64,000 nt of DNA from Polyangium sp. 6x1 (GTDB lineage Bacteria; Myxococcota_A; Polyangia; Polyangiales; Polyangiaceae), in contig NZ_JARZHH010000002.1 of NCBI RefSeq assembly GCF_029946515.1, positions 62,001 through 126,000 on the forward strand, in the 5' to 3' direction. A program made the translations under genes and the position numbers. This document shows positions 53,508-61,919 of this stretch, one piece after another. Each line of letters starts with the position of its first letter. Position 1 is the first letter of the stretch. The notes beneath the pieces were generated by a model. That model had not been told where the DNA came from. It did not search any database and saw only the letters and a list, made by a program, of their open reading frames with translations.

Positions 53508-56500
53508 ATGAATCGCCACAATCGCTGGATGCTGCTGCTGCTGGGAGTTCTTGTTTGCGCGTGGCTCTCGGCCGCGTCGCTCGGCTGCGCGGCGGCGCAG
53601 CCGACGCTTCGACCGATCGCTCGGCCCGAGGGGTGCGCCGTGAAGCCTGGCAAACCGAGCTTTTGTTTTCCCGAGGGAGGAGAGCCCTCCGTGATTGGCT
53701 TGCCGTCCGGGCATGGCTGGGCGGAGGGCGATTGGGTGATGTTCGAGGTCTACAAGAAAGCGTACGACGAGCCGATCCCGGCGGCGTTTGGCGTCGTGAA
53801 GCAGGTACCCGGCGGGAACGCGGATTTCGTGACTGTGCAGATCCTCCACCAGGCGGACGTCGGTTCGCTCGACGACGCGCGGGCGCGGAAGATCCCGAAG
53901 AGCGAGCGTGTTCGTCTCGGCAAGTTCGTCGGGCGCGTGCTCGAGGTTCGTCCGGGCGAGGTGAGGCTCGACGTCGGCGCAAAGGACGGCGTGATGGAGG
54001 GCGACGTGTACGAGCTCCTCTCCGACAGGGATCACGCGTCGATCGGGCGGCTGCGGATCACGCAGGTGGAAGACATGAATGCCTTCGCGCGTGTCATCGG
54101 GCTTGGCCCGCGGGAAGGGATCCGCCCGGAGCAGGCGGCGATCTTCGTGCCGTATGCGTCGAGCACCGCGGATCCGATCCGGATCCTCGTCGTGAATTTC
54201 GATCCGCACGTGACGACGGATCCGGAGGAGGCGAGGCTCGGCGCGGGGTTCGCGAAGGAGTTCGCCGAGGCGATGGCGCGTGCGGCCGACGGTTCGTCGA
54301 TGGAGGTGCGTTATGCGCAGGGCGAGCGCGTGCGGCTCGGCGCGGGTGAGGAGGAGGCGCACGAATCGGCGCGGCAGATCGGAAAGAGAAACGGGGTCGA
54401 CATCGTCGTGTGGGGGGCGATGCGGTGCCGGGAGAAGGCGTGCGCGCAGCCGAGATATACGGTGGTCCATCCGAGCGCGTTCGTGCAGCGCGGGTACGCC
54501 GGGGCGGACGTGTGGATGGAGAAGGACCTGCGCTTTGAAGAGAGCGCGGCGAAAGATCCTCTCGGGCTGGCGGCGGCGATGTTGGGGGAGGTGGCGTTCT
54601 ACGCACATCGGTCGAAAGACGCGGCCATGTGGCTCGGCCGAGCGCTCGCGAGCGGGGTCCTGGTCGGGGACGACGAGCTTGTGGCTTTGCGAGAGATCGC
54701 GTTCTCGATGCTCGACCTCGATCAGCGCGTGGCGGCGAGGCAACACATAAACGCAATGTTGGCGCGCGCCAGAGCGATGAACGACGCGGGGTGGAAGCAC
54801 AGGGCGCTCGCGGAGCTCGGGCGCATCGACCTGGAGGAGGGGGACCTCGACGCCGCGCAGGGACGGCTCGGCGCGGTGTGGCGATGGGCTCTTGCAAACG
54901 AGGACGTCGACGAGCAGGGGTTCGTGCAGCTGGTCTTGGGGGACCTGGAAGCAAAACGAGGTAACTTCGAGAGGGCGCGGACGCTGTACGACGCGGGGCA
55001 AGCGTCCTGGCATGACATCGACAAGGTGGATTGGGACAGCGCGATTGCAGTAAAGATTGCCAATGTCGAACGAATCCGCGGCAACACGGAGGAGGCAGTC
55101 AGGTTTTATACGCAAGCGCTCGAGCTGAGCCACCGAGGACAGAGTCTCCCGTGTGAACAATGCATTCTTGCCAGCCTGGGTGATATTGCCATGGACAAGG
55201 GCGAACTGGAGCGCGCTCGCATCTACCTGGAGAAAGCGCTCGTCACTGCGAACGGCAACGGTAGGAACGACGCGGGTTTCCTCGCGCTCGTGACCATTGC
55301 AAGGTTACGCAAGATCGAAGGAAACATCGACGAGGCTTTCGAATATGCAAAGCAGGCAGCTGCGATGACGAAGCGCGTCGGTGATGCCGGGAATGCGGCT
55401 GTGGCCCTTTCGCTCCAGGCGGACCTCGAGCAACATGTTGGACGGATGGACCAGGCTCGTCAGCTGTTCGAGCTCGCCCTCGCGGAGGCACGGCGCGTCG
55501 GCAACATGAGACACGAGGCGTCGGTCGTGAACAACCTCGGGCACCTGGATCTGGTCGTCGGCCGTCCCGCGGATGCACGGAAACGCTTCGAGCGTGCGCT
55601 CGAGCTGCGTCGGTACGGCAACAAGTTTCTGAGCGAGGGGGCCGTCCTGCACAACCTCGCTTGTGTGGAGAGAATGGAGGGGCACTTCGAGAAGGCGCGC
55701 TCGCTTTTCGCCCGCGCCATCGAGCTGCAGCAAAAGGAGAGCGACGAAATGGGCGTACGAGCCTCCATCTTCGCGCTCGCGGAGTTGGAGCTGCATGCCG
55801 GGCGCATCGAGGAGGCGCGCAAACTTTATGAGCAGGCGCTCTCGTCAGCGCGCCGCATGGGCGATTTGCATGGCGAGGCCGTGAACCTTCATGGCCTGGG
55901 CGCCATCGCCATGCATCAGGGGCGTCTCGACGAGGCTGAGGAGCTCACCCAGAGGGCCATCTCGCTGAAGCGCAGAATGAAGGTTCCCGGTGACGAGGCG
56001 GCCTCTCTGCATCAGCTCGCCGTGGTGTATGACGTCAAGGGAGATCTCGACGCTGCGGCGATGATGTACACGCGAGCTCTCGAGATGGCACGACGCTGCG
56101 GGAATATGGATCTCGAAGCGACGACGATCTATCCGCTCGCCCGGACCGAGATCAGGCGAGGCAATCTCGTCGAAGCCAGGAAGCTGTTTGTCCAGGCACG
56201 CGAGCTCCACCGGCGGGTCGGGTACGAGCTCCAGCTCCTCGCAACGGAACAGAACCTCGCCTGGCTCGACCATCTCGAAGGGCGAAGCAAGGACGCGCGC
56301 GCGGCCCTCGCCGGTCTCCTCGGCAAAGCCAAGGCGCTCTCTGCTCCCGTGCGGCAAGCGGAGATCCTGGACATGCTCGCGCGCATCGATATCGATGACG
56401 CAGACTTCGTGCTCGCCAAGCAGCGTTTCAACGAGGCGCTCGCCATCTTCCAGAAGCTCCAGATTGGAGCCGAGGTGCAGCGGGTGAACGAAGGGCTCGC

Positions 56501-56888
56501 CGAGCTTTTGCTCGTCCAAAAGGTCCACGAGGCCCGCAAAGCCCATCCCGAGCTCGCGGCCAGGGGCGGCATCCTCATCAGCGAGTTGCAGCCCGGCGGC
56601 CAAGCGGAAAAACTCGGACTCGCGCCCGGCGACATCCTCCTTCGTTATGGATCGACACGGGTGAATGAAGGCAAGGTTCTCCGCGACCTCGCGACCAGCA
56701 CCGACCCCGCGAAGACCGTCACGGTCGAGGCCATCCGCGGTTCGCAGCGGCTCACCTTTCAGGCGCACGGAGGCCTGCTCGGCATTGCGATCGCCGACGT
56801 GCCGCCCGCCGCGAAGAGCCAGGCCAAACCAAACCCCGCCAAGGCGTCGAGCCCCTCGGCGGCGGCGCCGGCGTCGCGTGCCCCCTGA
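53508..56888 (+). CDS. Large lipoprotein: shared SGHGW domain, CsgG/FlgT-like domain, TPR array, PDZ
   Basis: ATG 53508 is the start because a lipoprotein signal follows at once (MLLLLGVLVCAWLSAASLGC, Cys25) and GGAAGGGA precedes it. The protein has 1126 residues. A first domain (~60-215) has LPSGHGWAEGDW and VRLDVGAKDGVMEGDVYELL, shared with the lipoproteins at 56895-58946 and 58943-59662. A second (~225-330) runs RILVVNFDPHV to DIVVWGAM and resembles the nucleotide-independent fold of CsgG or FlgT middle domains. A long TPR array (~370-1010) follows, for example ARKRFERALELRR. The last ~90 residues are a PDZ-like domain (QAEKLGLAPGDILLRYG). It probably acts as a periplasmic or outer-membrane scaffold. 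It converges on its paralogue with 6 bases between the stops. Confidence 0.88.
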   Translation: MNRHNRWMLLLLGVLVCAWLSAASLGCAAAQPTLRPIARPEGCAVKPGKPSFCFPEGGEPSVIGLPSGHGWAEGDWVMFEVYKKAYDEPIPAAFGVVKQVPGGNADFVTVQILHQADVGSLDDARARKIPKSERVRLGKFVGRVLEVRPGEVRLDVGAKDGVMEGDVYELLSDRDHASIGRLRITQVEDMNAFARVIGLGPREGIRPEQAAIFVPYASSTADPIRILVVNFDPHVTTDPEEARLGAGFAKEFAEAMARAADGSSMEVRYAQGERVRLGAGEEEAHESARQIGKRNGVDIVVWGAMRCREKACAQPRYTVVHPSAFVQRGYAGADVWMEKDLRFEESAAKDPLGLAAAMLGEVAFYAHRSKDAAMWLGRALASGVLVGDDELVALREIAFSMLDLDQRVAARQHINAMLARARAMNDAGWKHRALAELGRIDLEEGDLDAAQGRLGAVWRWALANEDVDEQGFVQLVLGDLEAKRGNFERARTLYDAGQASWHDIDKVDWDSAIAVKIANVERIRGNTEEAVRFYTQALELSHRGQSLPCEQCILASLGDIAMDKGELERARIYLEKALVTANGNGRNDAGFLALVTIARLRKIEGNIDEAFEYAKQAAAMTKRVGDAGNAAVALSLQADLEQHVGRMDQARQLFELALAEARRVGNMRHEASVVNNLGHLDLVVGRPADARKRFERALELRRYGNKFLSEGAVLHNLACVERMEGHFEKARSLFARAIELQQKESDEMGVRASIFALAELELHAGRIEEARKLYEQALSSARRMGDLHGEAVNLHGLGAIAMHQGRLDEAEELTQRAISLKRRMKVPGDEAASLHQLAVVYDVKGDLDAAAMMYTRALEMARRCGNMDLEATTIYPLARTEIRRGNLVEARKLFVQARELHRRVGYELQLLATEQNLAWLDHLEGRSKDARAALAGLLGKAKALSAPVRQAEILDMLARIDIDDADFVLAKQRFNEALAIFQKLQIGAEVQRVNEGLAELLLVQKVHEARKAHPELAARGGILISELQPGGQAEKLGLAPGDILLRYGSTRVNEGKVLRDLATSTDPAKTVTVEAIRGSQRLTFQAHGGLLGIAIADVPPAAKSQAKPNPAKASSPSAAAPASRAP

Positions 56889-56894
56889 ACCGAT

Positions 56895-58946
56895 CTACCT
56901 CGTAGAAGATCGGCCCGCGACGGCGACGCGCTCGCGGACGCGGGCCGCGTCCACGCGCATCTGGAGCTCCTGGTACGTCGAGGAAGCCTCCTGCCAGCGC
57001 CGCCGCGCCTCCGCGGATTGACCTTCCACCCAATCGAGCTCGGCGAGCGCCTCGACGATCCGAGCACGTTGCTCCACGAGCATGCTCGTCCTCGCGAGCT
57101 CGAGGGCACTCTCCAGCGCATGGCGGGCCTCCTGCCGTCGTCCGCTCATCGCGTCGAGCCGCGCCAAACCCACGGCCGACGCAATCGTCCCCTCCACGTC
57201 GCCCGTATGCGCATCGAACTCGCGCGAGCGCGCGTGGTGTTTGCGTGCTTCGTCGTGATGCCCCTCTTCTGCTGCGATGGCGCCGAGGTCGTCGAGCGTC
57301 GCGGCCTCCCCGCGTACGTCCGCCGTTCGACGAAACCCACGCAGCGCCTTCTCGTGCAGGTCCTTGGACGCAACACGTGACGTCGAAAGCCGCGCGAGCT
57401 CCCGGAGGCACCACGTGCCCCCGTTGATATCGCCGGCCTCCGCGAAGCGGGCGATTGCCTCGTCGAGGAGCGAGCGTGCGGCGGCCGTGTTTCCGGCCTG
57501 CGCCTCGAGCGACGCCAGCGCATGGAGCGCGTGACCGACCTCCTCCGGCGGCGCGCTCGATGCCGCACGCTTGCGTATCTCCTCGAATGCGCGCCGGGCG
57601 ACGCCCACCCGCCCCTCGCGCGCGTCGAGGCGAGCGAGCAGGCGACGCGCGCGCAGCTCCTTGGCCGTCGAGGTCGCGGCTTTGGCGCGTCGGAGGAGTT
57701 GATGCGCGGCTTCGCGCGCCTCTTTCGGGCGCCCACGAAAGAAGAGCGCGTGCGCCATTGCATCGAGAAAGGCGAGGGCGTCCTCGTCGACGAGCGCGGT
57801 CTCTTCCAAAGCTCGACCGAGGGCGAGCGCCGCGAACTCGTACGCTTGCGCCTGAAATGCAGCGTCGCCGACGAGCGCCGCGGCGAGCGCGACGGGGACC
57901 GTCGGCACGTCGCCACGAAAGCGATACCCCGCCGCGTCGCGCGGCACAAGCACCTCCGACCCCTCGAACGTGCTCCGATGCAATCGGTGCGGCCCGCGCA
58001 GCGTATAGCGAGGACGAGCGCGCATCTCCGTCGTCGAGCCTATCGTCCCCGAAACGACGATCTGCGCACCAAAACGCTGGCCGATGGCGCGCGCCGCCGC
58101 GTGCCACGCATCCTCGTCGAGCCCCGGCGGGATATGCTCGCGCGACGCATGGCGTACTGTGATCGGAACGTCCCGCGCGGAGCGAGCGATTCCATCGGCG
58201 AGGTCCTTGGCGAAGCTCTGCCCTGCGACGGGCTCCTCCGTGCTCTCCGGGTTCGTCGGCGTGAAATCCAGGACGACGACCGTGCAAGGCTCGGGTTCGT
58301 CGAAACTGAACACATGCGGGATGTGGACGGCGAGTTGCCCTGGGCGCATCTCTTCGCGAAGCCCGAATCCCATTGGCGCGGCCCAGGCTTCCCGTTCGAG
58401 CACCTCCGTGATGCGTAGCCTCCCGATAGGCCGGCGGTCACGCGCCGAGAGGACCTCGTAGACCTCGTCCATCGCGACGCCGTCCTCCGAACCGAGATCG
58501 AGCTTCACGCGCGCGAGGTCTCCCTCGCCCACGTAGGCGAGGAATTTCCCCACGTGCAGGCGCTCGCTGCGCGGGAGCTTTCTCGCCCGCATCCCGTCGA
58601 GGGCCCGCGCGTCCATTCTGTACACGACACGGACGACCACGAAATCGGTAGGACGATCGGGCCTCGCGGCGACGACGGCCAGCGCGACAGGGGTCAGCGG
58701 TTCGCCCGCAGGTCCGGGGATTCCAAGGGCCACCCAATCACCGTCGTCCCACCCATGACCGCTCGGCAGCCCCACGACGAACCCGCCGCCGTCCGCCGCC
58801 CTTCGGAACGACGGCAATGCCGGCGCCGTTTGCGCATTCGGCGCGGAAGCGGGGGGCTCGGGCGCGCTTCGTACGTGCGTCGATTGCATGCAGCCAGAGG
58901 TCGCACCCAGGAGGGCCACGAGCCCGACCGCGAGCCATTTTTTCAT
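56895..58946 (-). CDS. TPR lipoprotein, paralogue of the 53508-56888 protein
   Basis: ATG 58946 overlaps the preceding stop (ATGA). The protein has 683 residues. A lipoprotein signal (KKWLAVGLVALLGATSGC, Cys19) is followed by the shared domain (GLPSGHGWDDGDW, then VKLDLGSEDGVAMDEVYEVL), a CsgG/FlgT-like domain (CTVVVLDFTPTNP to AQIVVSGTI) and a shorter TPR array (~330-680). The PDZ domain of the paralogue is missing. It is the last gene of a CHAT-lipoprotein-lipoprotein operon. Function is unknown; an envelope sensor or adaptor for the CHAT protein is an inference from gene order. Confidence 0.85.
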   Translation of the reverse strand: MKKWLAVGLVALLGATSGCMQSTHVRSAPEPPASAPNAQTAPALPSFRRAADGGGFVVGLPSGHGWDDGDWVALGIPGPAGEPLTPVALAVVAARPDRPTDFVVVRVVYRMDARALDGMRARKLPRSERLHVGKFLAYVGEGDLARVKLDLGSEDGVAMDEVYEVLSARDRRPIGRLRITEVLEREAWAAPMGFGLREEMRPGQLAVHIPHVFSFDEPEPCTVVVLDFTPTNPESTEEPVAGQSFAKDLADGIARSARDVPITVRHASREHIPPGLDEDAWHAAARAIGQRFGAQIVVSGTIGSTTEMRARPRYTLRGPHRLHRSTFEGSEVLVPRDAAGYRFRGDVPTVPVALAAALVGDAAFQAQAYEFAALALGRALEETALVDEDALAFLDAMAHALFFRGRPKEAREAAHQLLRRAKAATSTAKELRARRLLARLDAREGRVGVARRAFEEIRKRAASSAPPEEVGHALHALASLEAQAGNTAAARSLLDEAIARFAEAGDINGGTWCLRELARLSTSRVASKDLHEKALRGFRRTADVRGEAATLDDLGAIAAEEGHHDEARKHHARSREFDAHTGDVEGTIASAVGLARLDAMSGRRQEARHALESALELARTSMLVEQRARIVEALAELDWVEGQSAEARRRWQEASSTYQELQMRVDAARVRERVAVAGRSSTR

Positions 58947-59662
58947 GGCTTCGCCGGCGGCGCTGGTTCCGGTTGCACGAGGTGCACGAGGCCCCCGCGG
59001 CTCCATGGCCCCGCGTGAACACGCGTGGGCACGAATGCGCCTCGATCGAGCTTGCAGAGCGCGAAGCCGATCCGGATCTCGTAGGGCTGCACGATGCACT
59101 CGCCGAGGTGCTCGAAGCCGGTCACGATGCGATTGAGGCCGTCCGCGACGGGGCTGCCGAGCACCTCGTAGCGGTCGCCGGGCTGGACGCCGTCCTCCTG
59201 GCCGAGGTCGAGCCGCAGCTCCACGGTCGGCGCATCGTCGCGCCACGCCGCGCCGGGTGGTGGCTCGTAATGGCCGAGGCAACGACCGACGCGCGCCACG
59301 CGGTCCTCGCCGATGCCGAGCACGGGCAAACCATTCCCGATGAGCTCGCGCTCCACGCTCCGTTCGGGCCGGCAATACCAGTGGACCTTGAGCGTCGTCC
59401 CCAGGCGGTCCACGCCTTTCACGATTCCGATCGTCGACCGATCCGTGGACCCAGGCACCGGGACGGGCGAGAGTACGTAGAGGAGCGCCCCGCGAATGTA
59501 GCCCTCGGGGAGCCCGGTGACATAGAGGGTCCCCTCGTCTGCGCGGAGAATGGGCTGCGCCTGCTCGCAGGCTGGGCTTTTCGGGCAGGCGGGGCACGGT
59601 GGCGGGGAGCTGCATGCGAGGAGCCATGCGGCGCAAAAAACGAGGATCGACCGGCTCGTCAT
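58943..59662 (-). CDS. Small lipoprotein with the domain shared by its neighbours
   Basis: ATG 59662 lies two bases after the CHAT gene stop, and its own stop overlaps the next start. The protein has 239 residues. The lipoprotein signal is SILVFCAAWLLACSS. A Cys/Pro-rich stretch (PPPCPACPKSPAC) follows. The rest corresponds to the first domain of the two TPR lipoproteins: YVTGLPEGYIRGALLYVL and VELRLDLGQEDGVQPGDRYE, then a strand with GECIVQPYEIRIG. It is a single-domain version without TPRs. I do not recognise a named family. Confidence 0.8.
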   Translation of the reverse strand: MTSRSILVFCAAWLLACSSPPPCPACPKSPACEQAQPILRADEGTLYVTGLPEGYIRGALLYVLSPVPVPGSTDRSTIGIVKGVDRLGTTLKVHWYCRPERSVERELIGNGLPVLGIGEDRVARVGRCLGHYEPPPGAAWRDDAPTVELRLDLGQEDGVQPGDRYEVLGSPVADGLNRIVTGFEHLGECIVQPYEIRIGFALCKLDRGAFVPTRVHAGPWSRGGLVHLVQPEPAPPAKP

Positions 59663-59664
59663 GA

Positions 59665-60909
59665 TCACCTGCACGCGCTCCACCGATACGTTCCCGGCGC
59701 GAGCGGCACTGCGCTCGCGATATCGCTCCGATCGCACGGGACCGTGAGGGCCCCTCGCGCGTGGCTTCGGGGCATACAGCGAACGGGCACGCCGCCGACC
59801 TCGGCATCCAGGCAAGCGACGATATCGCTGTCGAACGCGCCTTGATCGCGCGTCAGCGAGCACGACGTCCCCTTGCATTGGGCCGTGCCGCGGACGTCCG
59901 TGGCTGGGGGCCTCGGCGACACCTCGATCGAGGGCGGCGGTGCGGCCGGACGAGCGGCGGGCGCCTTTTCGTCGAGGCGCCCTTCGGTGGGTGGGGGCGG
60001 CATGGGCATCACGCTCGCGGCGGCGCTGTCTTTGCGAGGAAGGAGGGTTTCGGGCACGATACCGTCCACGGGCGTCCCCGAGAATGTCGTCGGAGGAGCG
60101 GGCGTCGTGTGCGAAGGGGATTTCCATCGCGCAATGCCCTGGACCGTCGCGGCGATCGCCACGGCGGTGAGCGCGACGAACGCGAGAGGCGGCACCTTTC
60201 GGCGTGGGCGCCGGCTCTCGAGGCCATCGCTGGGCCGCGGGGGCTCCTCGCGCGAGCGAGGGTCGACGGGCGCGACGAGGACGATCTGCGCGGGATCGAC
60301 CGACGCGCGCGTGAACATCACGGGCGATCCGCTGCGTGAAAAACCGCCCAGGTGGATTGCGTTTTCTCCGAGCGCAAAGGCTTCCCGTAGCGAGCGCCCG
60401 AAGGCGATGGCCTCGTAGAACGCACTCGAAAATGCGATCGCGGCGTTGTCGGGGATTTCGTCCGCCATCCCGATCGCGCAGTCGATGTGCTCGACGAGAG
60501 CCTCCGCGTGTGCGCGCGAACCGCACGCGTTGAGAATCACGATGCGAACCCGCTCTTTCGAGAGGGCCAGGAGCTCGACGAAGGACGCGGCGACGACGGG
60601 CCTCTTTTTGCCCTGTTCGCCTTCGAAAAGAAGCGATCCGTCCTTCCCGTGGCCGCTGAAGTGCACGACATCGGGCCCGAGCTCCAGGAGCGCGCGGCGC
60701 AGATCCTCGGGGCTCGCCGCGTGCCTCTCCGCGATCTCGAAGGCGGAGGCATGCGTCGCGCCGCGAAGGAGGGCCCGGATTTGCCGGATCTCCCGGTCGG
60801 CCCGGACGCGCGCGGCGCCGCCGGGGTTCGCGTTGACGAAAAGGATCAGGAGGTGCGCTCGCAAGGCCCTCGTCGAGGTTGCACGAAGAGGTCGCTGCGA
60901 TGCAAGCAC
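59665..60909 (-). CDS. CHAT-domain (caspase-like) protein with one membrane segment
   Basis: GTG 60909 (VLASQRPLRA) is my best start; the frame stays open further upstream but would overlap the methyltransferase gene. From there the protein has 414 residues. The CHAT protease core has the catalytic His in VVHFSGHGKDGSLLF near 86 and the catalytic Cys in RIVILNACGSR near 128. A single membrane helix (VPPLAFVALTAVAIAATVQGIA) lies near 236-258. The C-terminal ~150 residues are Pro-rich, then form a small Cys-containing domain (GTAQCKGTSCSL, VPVRCMPRS) that would be periplasmic if the protease is cytoplasmic. CHAT proteins are clan CD peptidases often paired with TPR proteins in signalling or defence. 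The next two genes encode lipoproteins, so this may pass an envelope signal to the protease. Confidence 0.85.
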   Translation of the reverse strand: MLASQRPLRATSTRALRAHLLILFVNANPGGAARVRADREIRQIRALLRGATHASAFEIAERHAASPEDLRRALLELGPDVVHFSGHGKDGSLLFEGEQGKKRPVVAASFVELLALSKERVRIVILNACGSRAHAEALVEHIDCAIGMADEIPDNAAIAFSSAFYEAIAFGRSLREAFALGENAIHLGGFSRSGSPVMFTRASVDPAQIVLVAPVDPRSREEPPRPSDGLESRRPRRKVPPLAFVALTAVAIAATVQGIARWKSPSHTTPAPPTTFSGTPVDGIVPETLLPRKDSAAASVMPMPPPPTEGRLDEKAPAARPAAPPPSIEVSPRPPATDVRGTAQCKGTSCSLTRDQGAFDSDIVACLDAEVGGVPVRCMPRSHARGALTVPCDRSDIASAVPLAPGTYRWSACR

Positions 60910-60971
60910 TTCGATCCCGTCGTCGCCATCGCTCCACGCCCGCGCGTCGCACGCGAAGCGGTCCGAGCAGG

Positions 60972-61898
60972 CTACGAACGCACGGCCGTCGAGCGGGCCG
61001 AGACCTCCACCAGCGCCAGATACTCGTACGGCGCCAGCGGTTCCTCTGGCAAACCGATCGGCGCGAGGTATTTTTTTCGCATTGCTTCCATGTCCACGTG
61101 CTCGACCAAGGAAAAACCTGCTTCCTCCACGAATCCAGGAAGCCGCTCGGGCCGGATCCCCCAGCGCATCCGCTCCCCGGCCAATCGCAGCGACGTCCGG
61201 ATCAGCCAATCCAGCGTCCCGAGACGCGGCCGCCCGGCGTCGTCTCCGTTCAGGTACGAGAATGCCACGCGGCTCCCTTTCCCCGTGTGCGCGTGGACGG
61301 TCCGGAAAAACGCCTTCACGTCCTTCGCGTCCAGGTACATGAGCAGCCCCTCGGCCACGACCACGCTCCGCGCGTCGCTCCGCCACGGCGTCTCGCGCAA
61401 AACCTCGCCGAGCGATCGCTTCGACAGATCCGCCGCGCAGAGGTGCAGGTTCGTCCTTTCGAGCCCCGCGCCCAGCACGCCTGCGCGCTTCGGCCCGGCC
61501 GTCGCCGGCGCGTCGACCTCCACGCACGTCACCTCCGGGTGACGCCGCGCGACCATCGTGGCCAGCGGATCGAACCCCGCGCCCACCACCAGGAGCTGCG
61601 TCGCTCCCGCCGCGATCGCTTCCTCCACGGCGTCCGCCATCCACCGCTTTCGCAGCCCGAACCAGAGGAGCTGCCCGCGGGCTGTCAATACCTCCGCCAT
61701 CTCGTAGAATCGCTGCGTCCACGGCGCGCGCATCATGTCGATGTCGCGTCTCGGGATGGCCCCGGAGGCGCGCAGGATGGCCTCCGCCGTGGTCGCCGCA
61801 TCCGCGGGCAAGAGGCCCGCGAATCGGGGCACGGAGTCGATCAGAAGCAGGAAGCGTGCGATCTTCTTCGCCGTCAGGCTCGTGCGCTCGTGGGACAT
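60972..61898 (-). CDS. Leucine carboxyl methyltransferase-type SAM methyltransferase
   Basis: The protein has 308 residues. It shows the SAM-binding motif LLVVGAGFDPLA, an acidic residue after the second strand in CVEVDAPATAGPKR, and SVVVAEGLLMYLDAKDVKAF, the signature of the leucine carboxyl methyltransferase/TIGR00027 family, which is expanded in actinobacteria and myxobacteria. The substrate may be a carboxylate or hydroxyl of a metabolite; nothing here identifies it. It is 62 bases upstream of the CHAT gene on the same strand, so the two may share a transcript. Confidence 0.9.
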   Translation of the reverse strand: MSHERTSLTAKKIARFLLLIDSVPRFAGLLPADAATTAEAILRASGAIPRRDIDMMRAPWTQRFYEMAEVLTARGQLLWFGLRKRWMADAVEEAIAAGATQLLVVGAGFDPLATMVARRHPEVTCVEVDAPATAGPKRAGVLGAGLERTNLHLCAADLSKRSLGEVLRETPWRSDARSVVVAEGLLMYLDAKDVKAFFRTVHAHTGKGSRVAFSYLNGDDAGRPRLGTLDWLIRTSLRLAGERMRWGIRPERLPGFVEEAGFSLVEHVDMEAMRKKYLAPIGLPEEPLAPYEYLALVEVSARSTAVRS

Positions 61899-61919
61899 GA
61901 CGTCCCGAGCATAGCACCC

